From Acidobacteriota bacterium (GTDB lineage Bacteria; Acidobacteriota; Vicinamibacteria; Vicinamibacterales; 2-12-FULL-66-21): 16,447 bases of DNA. The notes beneath the pieces are model-generated. The model saw only the letters and a list, made by a program, of their open reading frames with translations. It made no database searches and was not told where the DNA came from. Each line of letters starts with the position of its first letter. Position 1 is the first letter of the stretch. The stretch spans positions 1-16,447 of the forward strand of contig JACDBQ010000885.1 in assembly GCA_013694845.1 (NCBI GenBank), given 5' to 3'. The position numbers were made by a program, and so were the translations under genes. Positions 6,658 to 14,282 of the stretch are shown here, piece after piece.

Positions 6658-6699
6658 GCGCGGTTCGGCGGCATATTCGAACGGAACAGGTAGCGACAC

Positions 6700-9600
6700 A
6701 TGAAGTTCACCGATCTCTTCGTCAAACGCCCCGTCCTGTCGATGGTGGTCAGCCTCGTCATCCTGATCGCCGGACTGCAGTCGATCCGCTCGTTGAGCGT
6801 GCGGCAGTATCCGCGCAGCGACATCGCCGTGGTCCGCGTCAGCACGGTCTATGTCGGCGCGAACCCTGACCTGGTCCGCGGGTTCATCACCACCCCCCTC
6901 GAACGGGTCATCGCCAGCGCGGATGGCATCGACTACGTCGAGTCATCCAGTGCGCAGTCGGTCAGCACCATCACGGTGCACCTGCGCTTGAACTACGACA
7001 CCAACGCGGCGCTGACCCAGATCCAGGCCAAGGTCGCCCAGGTGCGCAACGAGTTGCCGCCCGAGGCCGAGGCCCCGATCATCGAGCTCGAGACCGCCGA
7101 CGCGCAGTTCGCCGCGATGTATCTCGGTTTCTCGTCGCCGGACCTGGATCAGAACCAGATCACCGACTACCTCACGCGGGTAGTGCAGCCGAAGCTGAGC
7201 GCCATCAGCGGTGTGCAGCGGGCGGACATCCTGGGTGACCGCACGTTCGCGATGCGCATCTGGCTCAAGCCGGACCTCATGGCGGCGCATAACATCTCTC
7301 CGTCGGACCTGCGCGACGCGCTGGCCCGCAACAACTACCTGTCGGCGCTCGGAAGAACCAAGGGCTCGATGGTCTCGGTCAATCTGGTGGCGAATACGGA
7401 TCTCCGCACGCCCGAGGAATTCCGCCAGCTCGTGGTGAAGGAGCAGGACGGGGTGGTCGTGCGGCTCGGCGAGGTCGCCGACGTCGTGCTCGGATCTGAG
7501 AATTACGAGGAAGACGTCCGGTTCAACGGGGAGACGGCGACGTTCATGGGCGTCTGGGTGCTGCCCACCGCCAACGCGCTCGACGTAATCGGCAGGGTGC
7601 GGGCCGAGATCCCGGGCATTCAGGCACAGTTGCCGGCCGGCATGTCCGTCGGTGTGCCGTACGATTCGACCGAGTACATCCAGGACGCGATCAACGAAGT
7701 GCTGCGCACGCTGACCGAGACGCTACTGATCGTCGTCGTCGTGATCTTCATCTTTCTCGGATCCGTCCGCGCGCTGATCATTCCCGTCGTGGCGATCCCG
7801 ATCTCCCTGGTGGGTGCAGCATTCCTCATGCTCGCCGCAGGATTCACAATCAATCTGCTGACGCTGCTCGCGATCGTGCTGTCCGTCGGGCTGGTGGTCG
7901 ACGATGCAATCGTGATGGTGGAGAACATCGAGCGGCATCTCCGGGAGGGGAAGCAGCCGTTCGACGCCGCGATCCACGGCGCGCGTGAGCTGGTCGGTCC
8001 GATTATCGCGATGACGATCACCCTGGCGGCGGTGTATGCGCCCGTCGGCCTTCAGGGCGGGCTCACGGGTACGCTCTTCCGCGAGTTCGCCTTCACGCTC
8101 GCCGCGGCGGTGATCGTTTCGGGGGTGGTTGCCCTGACGCTGTCGCCGATGATGGGGTCGAAGCTGCTGCGGGCCGGCGACGGCAACCGGGGCTTTGCCG
8201 GCTGGATCAACCGCCGCTTCGATGCGGTGAGGACGCGCTATGCGGGCGCGCTGGCGAGCACGCTTGGTTACCGGCCGGTCGTGCTGGTGCTATGGGCGCT
8301 CGTGACCGTCCTGACCGTGCCCTTCTACATGTTCTCGCAGCGCGAGCTCGCGCCCGAGGAGGACCAGGGCGTTGTCTTCGGGATCGTTCAGGCGGCAGCC
8401 AATTCCACCGTGGAGCAGACCACGTTGTTCACCGAGCAGATCCATAACGTGTATCGATCGATCCCCGAGACGGAGAGCATCTTCCAGATCACGTTCCCGA
8501 CCGGCGGCTTCGGCGGCATGGTCGCGAAGCCCTGGAGCGAGCGGACGAAGACCACCCAGCAGTTGCTGATGGAATCGATGGGACCGCTGTCACAGATACC
8601 CGGTGTGCGGGTGATCCCGCTCACGCCCCCCGCACTGCCAGGAGGCGGAGATTTCCCCGTCGACCTGGTGATCGCCTCCGCCGCGGAACCGGCGCGGCTG
8701 CGCGACCTCGCCGAACAGCTCGTGCAGAAGGCATTCGCGAGCGGCATGTTCATCTTCGCGGACGCGGACCTGAAGTTCGACCAGCCGCAGACCGAGGTCG
8801 TATTCGACCGTGACAAGCTGCGTTCGCAGGGAGTCGATCTGAGCCAGGCGGGCCGTGATCTTTCGACGCTGCTCGGCGGTGATTACGTGAACCGGTTCAG
8901 CATCCAGGGGCGAAGCTACAAGGTCATCCCGCAGGTAAAACGAGACGAGCGCCTGACCGTGGACCAGCTGGGCGGCATGCACATCACCGGCTCCGACAAC
9001 CGGCTGGTGCCGCTGTCGACGTTCGCCACGCTGCGGTCGTCGACCCAGCCGCGCGAGTTGAAGAAGTTCCAGCAGCTGAACGCCGTTCGGATCCAGGGCG
9101 TGATCCCGCCCCCGGTGCCGCTCGACCAGGCCCTCACCTTCCTCGAAGAGGAGGCGCGCAAGATCCTCCCGCAGGGGTTCACCATCGACTACGCCGGAGA
9201 GTCGCGGCAGTTGCGCACCGAGGGCAGCCGGTTTCTTGGTGTGTTCCTGCTGTCCGCGGTGCTCATCTACCTGGTGCTCGCGGCGCAGTTCGAGAGCTTC
9301 CGGGATCCGTTCATCATTCTGGCTGGATCGGTGCCGCTGGCGCTCTCGGGCGCCCTGCTCTTCTCGTTTCTCGGACTCACGACGCTGAACATCTACAGCC
9401 AGGTGGGGCTCATCACGCTGGTCGGATTGGTCGCGAAGAACGGCATTCTGATCGTCGAGTTCGCCAATCACCTGCAGGAGACCGGTGTGGACAAGCTCCG
9501 CGCCGTGATCGACGCCTCCAGCACTCGGCTGCGCCCCGTTCTGATGACGACCGCCGCGACCGTCGTCGGGCACACGCCGCTGATCCTCGCGACCGGTCCC

Positions 9601-9786
9601 GGCGCCGGCGCGCGCAACAGCATCGGGATCATGCTCGTGAGCGGGATGATCGTCGGCACGCTGTTCACCTTGTTCGTGGTCCCGGCGATTTATATGGTCG
9701 TCGCCAAGACCCGGACCGTCACGGCTCGCGAAGAGGAGCACGGCACTGGCCGGGTCGGCGGGCTCGCAGAGGCGCCGTCGGTTTAG
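6700..9786 (+). CDS. RND multidrug efflux permease (HAE1 family)
   Basis: This 1028-residue proton-driven inner-membrane transporter has full family length. The N-terminus MKFTDLFVKRPVLSMVVSLV is typical of HAE1/MexI-like pumps. The duplicated plan is complete: TM1, a large periplasmic loop with porter and docking segments, TM2-6 (beginning near ETLLIVVVVIFIFLGSV), TM7, a second periplasmic loop, and TM8-12. The proton-relay residues are present: the adjacent aspartates in TM4 (GLVVDDAIVMVENIER, D401-D402) and the TM10 lysine (GLVAKNGILIVEF, K913). The second-half motif VLAAQFESFRDPFIILAGSV and the AcrB-like proline-rich loop (VIPLTPPALPGGGDFPVDLV) support an amphiphile or drug exporter rather than a heavy-metal pump, which would carry different TM4 residues. 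It ends the operon; the opposing gene is 40 bp downstream. Closest overall style is MexI/VexH, but that does not define the substrate. Confidence 0.95.
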   Translation: MKFTDLFVKRPVLSMVVSLVILIAGLQSIRSLSVRQYPRSDIAVVRVSTVYVGANPDLVRGFITTPLERVIASADGIDYVESSSAQSVSTITVHLRLNYDTNAALTQIQAKVAQVRNELPPEAEAPIIELETADAQFAAMYLGFSSPDLDQNQITDYLTRVVQPKLSAISGVQRADILGDRTFAMRIWLKPDLMAAHNISPSDLRDALARNNYLSALGRTKGSMVSVNLVANTDLRTPEEFRQLVVKEQDGVVVRLGEVADVVLGSENYEEDVRFNGETATFMGVWVLPTANALDVIGRVRAEIPGIQAQLPAGMSVGVPYDSTEYIQDAINEVLRTLTETLLIVVVVIFIFLGSVRALIIPVVAIPISLVGAAFLMLAAGFTINLLTLLAIVLSVGLVVDDAIVMVENIERHLREGKQPFDAAIHGARELVGPIIAMTITLAAVYAPVGLQGGLTGTLFREFAFTLAAAVIVSGVVALTLSPMMGSKLLRAGDGNRGFAGWINRRFDAVRTRYAGALASTLGYRPVVLVLWALVTVLTVPFYMFSQRELAPEEDQGVVFGIVQAAANSTVEQTTLFTEQIHNVYRSIPETESIFQITFPTGGFGGMVAKPWSERTKTTQQLLMESMGPLSQIPGVRVIPLTPPALPGGGDFPVDLVIASAAEPARLRDLAEQLVQKAFASGMFIFADADLKFDQPQTEVVFDRDKLRSQGVDLSQAGRDLSTLLGGDYVNRFSIQGRSYKVIPQVKRDERLTVDQLGGMHITGSDNRLVPLSTFATLRSSTQPRELKKFQQLNAVRIQGVIPPPVPLDQALTFLEEEARKILPQGFTIDYAGESRQLRTEGSRFLGVFLLSAVLIYLVLAAQFESFRDPFIILAGSVPLALSGALLFSFLGLTTLNIYSQVGLITLVGLVAKNGILIVEFANHLQETGVDKLRAVIDASSTRLRPVLMTTAATVVGHTPLILATGPGAGARNSIGIMLVSGMIVGTLFTLFVVPAIYMVVAKTRTVTAREEEHGTGRVGGLAEAPSV

Positions 9787-9826
9787 ATTTGGCTGGCACA
9801 GCTGCCCGTGTTGTCGACCCACAGCA

Positions 9827-10774
9827 TCACGAACTCCCCTTCGGACGCACGTACTCGCGATCGATCCGGAAGGCCAGGGCGCTCAGGCCGATCAGGACGA
9901 GGCCGAATGCCACCAGCGCGAGCGGCCAGCCGATCGAGTCCACGAAGTGCTCGCCGGTGAACCACGCGGTGTAGGCGAGGATCGCGAGCGTTGCTACAGC
10001 GAGCAGCGTTCGGCTGTGCAGCAACACGCTTCCGTACACGAACCCTGCGGCCATGCCGAGGAAGCTGAGCTCCAGCGGCGTGCGCTCGACGGCGTCGAAG
10101 AAGCCGTAAAGGAACGTGGACGCCCCCGCGAAGTACCAGAAGGGAGTGATCTCGCCGCGGCCGCTGCGGTCCGCGCCGACTGCCGCGAGCAGCATGCTCG
10201 CGCCGACAACGAGCGCGATCAAGGTTCGGTCGGCATCCATCAGGTCGAGGGCGGTCCAGGAGAATACCGCGCCGAACAGGATGGCGAGGAAGAGCAGCGT
10301 CGAGCGTTGAAGCGCGGCGAATGTCAGGACGAACTGGGCAGCCATCGCGCCGGACATGACCAGGCTCGCCCACCGCCAGTCGCCCCCCGACCCGAATTCC
10401 TCGAACGCGACCAGAATCCCGGTTGGTTCCAGCGCGGCAGCCGCCAGGAACAGCGGCGTCGCGGCTTTTTCGAATCGCCGATCGCGGGTGCCGAGCACCG
10501 CCAAGACGAAAGCGGCGAGCCCCGACCCGAGCGTCACGACTACGCGGGCGGCGGAGTTGAGGTCGCTCCACTGCAACGCGATGAACACGCCGATGCCAGC
10601 GAACACGAAGGTGCCGCCCAGCACGCCAAGCACGTGGACGAGCACTCCTTGCGAACGGCGCGCACCCGCGCCGCCGGACGAACTGTCAATCACCGCAGCG
10701 ACGTCCGTCGCCGACAGACCGTGTGCCCGCGCGATGGCCGCGATCTGCTGGAGCGCCTGCGCCCGCTGGTCCAC
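9827..10774 (-). CDS. DUF2157-like polytopic membrane protein
   Basis: This 315-residue protein starts at a GTG (10774) one base after the stop of the upstream gene (TAA-C-GTG), so the two are translationally coupled; GAGGGG lies 12 bases upstream. The N-terminal ~50 residues are a soluble helical segment (MDQRAQALQQIAAIARAHGL, SATDVAAVID) of the kind found at the head of DUF2157 proteins. About eight or nine hydrophobic spans follow, the first being LVHVLGVLGGTFVFAGIGVF with the trailing FIALQW typical of the family. The C-terminus is basic (FRIDREYVRPKGSS). The function of DUF2157 proteins is unknown. The gene converges on the RND permease with 40 bp between and no obvious terminator. Good confidence as an inner-membrane protein, moderate for the family name. 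Confidence 0.75.
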   Translation of the reverse strand: MDQRAQALQQIAAIARAHGLSATDVAAVIDSSSGGAGARRSQGVLVHVLGVLGGTFVFAGIGVFIALQWSDLNSAARVVVTLGSGLAAFVLAVLGTRDRRFEKAATPLFLAAAALEPTGILVAFEEFGSGGDWRWASLVMSGAMAAQFVLTFAALQRSTLLFLAILFGAVFSWTALDLMDADRTLIALVVGASMLLAAVGADRSGRGEITPFWYFAGASTFLYGFFDAVERTPLELSFLGMAAGFVYGSVLLHSRTLLAVATLAILAYTAWFTGEHFVDSIGWPLALVAFGLVLIGLSALAFRIDREYVRPKGSS

Positions 10775-10775
10775 G

Positions 10776-11369
10776 TTAGCGTTCCCCTCGATCCAACAGC
10801 CAGCCGAGGAATCCGGGAGTCTGGTACTGGTTGGGCGTCGGGACCCCGATCGGGATAATCCGGCCGCGATTCACGATCACGGAGGATTGATCGTACCGAC
10901 CCATCCCGAAGAGATCGCCGATCAACCCGGGCCCCCCGTGGGTACGCGTCCGGAGTTCGTACCCATCGGGGGCCTTTGTATCGGTGACGATCCGCCGGCC
11001 GCGCAACGCCTCGACCACAAGAGTTCGCGGTGGCTCACCATCGACTATTTGAGCCGGAAGATCGACCGGAATCTCCCGGGCGCTCAGCGTGCCGTGATCG
11101 AAGCGCCACAACCTCACGCGCGGCGGATGCATGTCTTTGAGGACAGGCCGCAGCGTCGCCTGAAGCGCCTCGTCGCGGACGAACAGCTGCACCGTGATCC
11201 GGGCATCCTGCCCATTGTAGTCGGTGGTGTGCAGCAGGAGGTCGTACTGCGGCGGCGGCACGGTCCATTTCGGGATCGCCGTGAGGAGCAGGAAGACGCC
11301 GACGACGACCAGAGGAAGCGACACCGCGCCGACAAGAAAGGCGTTGTCGCGGAGGAATCGTCCGGCCAT
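10776..11369 (-). CDS. Membrane-anchored protein of unknown function, operon partner of the DUF2157-like gene
   Basis: This 197-residue protein has one N-terminal membrane span (AFLVGAVSLPLVVVGVFLLL, about residues 10-30) and an extracytoplasmic domain of beta-rich character (PQYDLLLHTTDYNG, ARITVQLFVRDEALQATLRP, REIPVDLPAQIVDG). The C-terminus is VPTPNQYQTPGFLGWLLDR. I do not recognise a catalytic motif. In many genomes DUF2157 genes are followed or preceded by a small GDYXXLXY-type membrane protein; this one occupies that position but lacks the exact motif, so the link is only by context. The start at 11369 has only a weak ribosome site. The next gene upstream on the same strand ends 45 bp away, so all three could share a transcript with the peptidase. 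Confidence 0.65.
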   Translation of the reverse strand: MAGRFLRDNAFLVGAVSLPLVVVGVFLLLTAIPKWTVPPPQYDLLLHTTDYNGQDARITVQLFVRDEALQATLRPVLKDMHPPRVRLWRFDHGTLSAREIPVDLPAQIVDGEPPRTLVVEALRGRRIVTDTKAPDGYELRTRTHGGPGLIGDLFGMGRYDQSSVIVNRGRIIPIGVPTPNQYQTPGFLGWLLDRGER

Positions 11370-11414
11370 CGCCAGCGATTCTAGCTCACCAGCAACGTCG
11401 GGATGTGCGTCGCT

Positions 11415-13484
11415 TTAGCGCTTCTCCCCTTTCCCATCCATCTTCGGGAGCGGCAGGGCCGCGAGATCGGGCAGGGGATCGCCCCAGAGATAGTGATTGA
11501 ACCACGCGAGGTTGTGGTGCATCACCGCGCGCATGGCGCGCGGTTTGTTAATGCCGTGGCCGAAGCCGCGGTAGACGATCATCTCCGTCTTGACGCCGCG
11601 GTCTTCCAGGCCCTGACGGAGCTCGTAGGCATTCGCGATCGGCACGCGGCGATCGAGCTCGCCGTGCTGGATGAGCGTCGGCGTGCGCGCTTTCTTGATA
11701 TACCCCATCGGTGAAGTCTTCTGGTACACCTCGGGGTCGTCGATCGGGTCGTCGCCGAGGTACTGGATCGTGAACGGCGTGATGTCGGTGTTGTAGTAGT
11801 AGGTCGCCCAATTCGAAATACCCGCGCCGACCGAGATCGCCTTGAAGCGATCGGTCGACGCCGTCAGGAAGGCCGAGATGTAGCCGCCCTGGCTCCATCC
11901 CATGCAGCCCACTTTTCCGGGATCCACCCATCCCTTGGCGATGAGGTGATCGACGCCGCTCAGGACGTCCCACGCATCGCCGATGCCGAGATTACGGACG
12001 TTGAGCTGGCGAAACTTCTCCCCATACCCGGCACTGCCCCGGTAGTTCACTTTGAGAACGAGCGCGCCGCGCCCGACCCAGATGTCCGACGGGTAGTAGC
12101 GGGCATCCGGCGCGAGCAGCGCCGGTCGATCGATCCCGGTCGGCCCGCCGTGAATGATGCAGAGCAGCGGATGCTTCTTCGACGGATCGAAATCGGCCGG
12201 CTTGATCAGCACCCCTTCGATGCGCGCGCCATCCGTGCTCGTCCACGAGATGACTTCGCGCGTGCCGAGCACGAACGAATTCGCCTGATCGGTCATGCTG
12301 GTCAGCACCCGCGGCGAAAAGGCGCTGACTTCAGAAACGTAAACCTCGTTCAGCGTCGTCGGTGACGACGCGGTGAAGGCCATGCGCCGCCCGTCACGCG
12401 TGAGGCTGAAGCCGCCCGCCATCAGGTCGTCCGGGCCGGTCACGCGGACGATCTTCGAGCCAGCGGGATCGACGCGAAACAAGTGCCCCGCGGTCTTCTG
12501 AAGGCCCGAAAAATAAATCCCGCTATCCGTCCAGGCCACGAATCCGGGTTGCTCATCGAAGCGATCGGTGATCGATCGCGGCGTGCCACCCTCCGCAGCG
12601 ACGAGTGCGAGGCGGGAGTTGGCGTGGAAGTAGACTGTCTTCCCCATCGCCGACGAGAACGCGATCTGCTTGCCGTCTGGCGACCAGCGGGGGTTGGTGT
12701 CGGGTCCGGGCTGCAACACGACCTTCTTCACGGCGTCGCGTGCCAGGTTGAGGACGAAGATGTCGGACGTGGCGCCCTGAACGAGGTCCGGGTTGATGGT
12801 TGCGCTAAAGGCGATGCGGCCGCCGTCGGGGGACCAGGAGAATGCGCCGACGCTGAAGTCGCGTCCCTTGGTGCGCTGCCGTCCGACCAACGGATCCTTG
12901 AGCGCCGCCGCGACGTCCAATGTCCACAGATGAGCGAAGCTGTAATCCTTTCTCACGACCTGGAAGTCGCCGTACTGCTCCTTGTGGTCCTTCGACGCTT
13001 TCGTCGGCGCTTCGGTCGAGATGTACCCGATCGTCTTCCCGTCCTCTGACCACTCAAAGTTCGAGACCGCCGTCTCTGACTTCGTCAACTGGACCGCCTC
13101 CCCGCCGTCAGGACGGATCGCAAAGATCTGGTTTCTGTCGGCCAGACGATCGCTGGTGAACGCCAGCCATTTGCCGTCCGGCGACCATTGCGGGTTCCCC
13201 GACGACTTGTTGCCTCGAGTGAGCTGGACGCGCGCGGCGCCGGGCGTGGCGCTCACCAGCCACACCTGCGTCACGTACGCGTCGTCCTTGAAGCTGGTCC
13301 CGGTGACCGTGTAGGCCACCCAGCGGCCATCCGGCGAGATACGAGCGGCGCCCGCGGAGTCGAGTTGCAGCAGGTCATCCACCGTCGGCATGCGACGCGC
13401 AGCCGCCTGGCCGAAGGAATTCGAGGAGGCCAGGCCAAGCAGCGCGAACACGAGGCATGCCGCTGACGAGCGTCTGAAGATCAT
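11415..13484 (-). CDS. Secreted S9 family peptidase (DPP-IV / acylaminoacyl-peptidase type)
   Basis: This is a 689-residue serine peptidase. A signal peptide covers residues 1-26 (MIFRRSSAACLVFALLGLAS, cleavage near SFGQA), so it acts in the periplasm or outside. Residues ~40-420 hold the beta-propeller with repeated PD40 motifs (ARISPDGRWVAYTV, PQWSPDGKWLAFTS, WSEDGKTIGYIS, FSWSPDGGRIAFSA, PRWSPDGKQIAFSS). The alpha/beta-hydrolase domain follows with the catalytic triad: S531 in GWSQGGY, D611 in GELDRRVP and H643 in FGHGINKP. The oxyanion region is present as IIHGGPTG. Family function is release of dipeptides or acylated amino acids from the N-termini of short peptides. I chose ATG 13484 because GGAG lies nine bases upstream and the signal peptide begins exactly there; the frame stays open to 13880 but that stretch is gene debris. 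Intact. Confidence 0.93.
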   Translation of the reverse strand: MIFRRSSAACLVFALLGLASSNSFGQAAARRMPTVDDLLQLDSAGAARISPDGRWVAYTVTGTSFKDDAYVTQVWLVSATPGAARVQLTRGNKSSGNPQWSPDGKWLAFTSDRLADRNQIFAIRPDGGEAVQLTKSETAVSNFEWSEDGKTIGYISTEAPTKASKDHKEQYGDFQVVRKDYSFAHLWTLDVAAALKDPLVGRQRTKGRDFSVGAFSWSPDGGRIAFSATINPDLVQGATSDIFVLNLARDAVKKVVLQPGPDTNPRWSPDGKQIAFSSAMGKTVYFHANSRLALVAAEGGTPRSITDRFDEQPGFVAWTDSGIYFSGLQKTAGHLFRVDPAGSKIVRVTGPDDLMAGGFSLTRDGRRMAFTASSPTTLNEVYVSEVSAFSPRVLTSMTDQANSFVLGTREVISWTSTDGARIEGVLIKPADFDPSKKHPLLCIIHGGPTGIDRPALLAPDARYYPSDIWVGRGALVLKVNYRGSAGYGEKFRQLNVRNLGIGDAWDVLSGVDHLIAKGWVDPGKVGCMGWSQGGYISAFLTASTDRFKAISVGAGISNWATYYYNTDITPFTIQYLGDDPIDDPEVYQKTSPMGYIKKARTPTLIQHGELDRRVPIANAYELRQGLEDRGVKTEMIVYRGFGHGINKPRAMRAVMHHNLAWFNHYLWGDPLPDLAALPLPKMDGKGEKR

Positions 13485-13529
13485 GGAAAGACTCCTTCGC
13501 GGTGGCCTTTCAACGGGTCGGTCGTCGTT

Positions 13530-13645
13530 GCGCGATTTTTCGCGTCGCCGCGCCGCGCCCTTGTCATTGAAAGTGAAGACCGCACGCACGATGATATGGC
13601 CATCGACGCCGTTCGTTTCGACTCGCGTCGCCGGACTGAGCGTAT
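13530..13645 (-). pseudogene. Fragment of an NTF2/SnoaL-like protein (relative of the gene at the left edge)
   Basis: Read on the minus strand, the frame gives TLSPATRVETNG, then HIIVRAVFTFNDKGAARR. The TRVETNG stretch is identical to the left-edge gene, and the following strand with VFTF-x-x-K-G is what normally comes next in this family, so this is the middle of a DUF4440-type protein. No N-terminal helix, signal peptide or C-terminal strand is found on either side. The fragment happens to be in frame with the S9 peptidase start, but the intervening residues (KSRNDDRPVERPP) are not family-like. It occupies the peptidase's upstream region, so any promoter for that gene must lie in or beyond this relic. 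Confidence 0.6.
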
Positions 13646-13719
13646 TGTTGTGCGCGCATCGGCGCTGGAGCGATGACGCACTGAGCCACCGCTCCACTCC
13701 GTGCTGATTGTCCCTGACC

Positions 13720-13796
13720 CTACTTCTTCTTCGCCGGATCCAGCCGCGCCCTGATGAACATCTCGACGAGCGAGCGCACCTCCATTCTGCAAATGG
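13720..13796 (-). pseudogene. C-terminal tail of an unrecognised gene (second copy)
   Basis: The minus-strand frame reads RMEVRSLVEMFIRARLDPAK, then two further lysines and a TAG stop at 13722-13720. It resembles the tail at 880-955 at both protein and DNA level, including GGATCCAG followed by a shared CGCG-CCTGATGAA block. The upstream part of the gene is missing. I cannot name the family. The clean stop after the lysine-rich end shows the true C-terminus of this family, which the other copy has lost. Confidence 0.5.
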
Positions 13797-13800
13797 CACG

Positions 13801-13970
13801 CGGTCTAACACGCCTGCAGCCGACGGCGGCTTGCGTGACAATGAGCCGCCACGACTAAGCCTTGAACCGTCGGCTTGCACCCGACGACGGCCGCCGGGCG
13901 AGCGAGCTGACTTGAAACAACATCCGCGCGGGTGAGCCGCATGACGTTAACGCGGACAGGAACGGAGTCG
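13801..13970. other. Spacer with no recognisable gene
   Basis: Short frames on both strands cross this stretch but show no domain, signal peptide or good ribosome binding site. It lies between the unknown-tail fragment and the alkylmercury-lyase-like remnant. Together with the two fragments to its left it makes up a 485-bp region (13485-13970) without an intact gene. Confidence 0.4.
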
Positions 13971-14208
13971 ATGACGCAAGCAACGATGAGTGTGGTCGAC
14001 TTCATTTCGAGCTCATTCGGGGCCTCGTCGAGACGTGCTCGACTCCATCCCACGAGGAACTACAAGCGAGGCTGGACTGCGCCTCTGCAGAACTCGACCG
14101 TGCATTCGAGGAACTGGCCGCAGCGCACGGGGTGTCCTCCACCCAGCAAGCCACGACGTCTGGGCGATTCATCCGTTCTCTCTCGCCCCGAGCCATCTTT
14201 GCCGATCT
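13971..14208 (+). pseudogene. Alkylmercury-lyase (MerB-like) family protein, N-terminal fragment with frameshifts
   Basis: One frame encodes DDASNDECGRLHFELIRGLV, then PSHEELQARLDCAS, AELDRAFEELAAAHG. A second frame takes over near 14130-14135 and gives GVLHPASHDVWAIHPFSLAP. Joined, these reproduce the winged-helix N-terminal domain of the alkylmercury lyase family (pattern LHY-x-LIR, a helix-turn-helix, LA-x-HG-V-LHP, then W-x-HPFS-x-P). Supplying one missing G in the GTG-TCC context restores the frame. The expected start ATG (13971, with GGAACGGAG just upstream) is itself out of frame with the first segment, so at least two shifts exist. The catalytic domain with its two cysteines is absent. 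The MerB name is by fold family only; many members do not cleave organomercurials. Confidence 0.6.
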
Positions 14209-14282
14209 CGGGTTCGCCCATCCTGTGTGGTCTCTGCCGTCCCAGGACGGCCGGTTTTGAAACGAAGCCCCCTCCTCCTTGT

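Noticed and set aside
5449..6699. A 416-codon open frame on the minus strand opposite the adaptor gene
   Set aside because: It is a mirror of a clear membrane-fusion protein in high-GC DNA, is rich in R, H and D with no domain, and has no ribosome binding site.
8590..9822. A 410-codon open frame on the minus strand opposite the RND permease
   Set aside because: The permease on the plus strand has every expected motif over the same bases. The antisense product is low-complexity and charged with no recognisable family.
9947..10858. A 303-codon plus-strand frame opposite the DUF2157-like gene
   Set aside because: The product is hydrophilic and R/E/Q-rich with no domain, while the minus strand encodes a well-formed polytopic membrane protein and a coupled neighbour.
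13485..13880. N-terminal extension of the S9 peptidase to a start at 13880
   Set aside because: A signal peptide and a GGAG ribosome site mark the start at 13484. The extension crosses decayed fragments of other genes.
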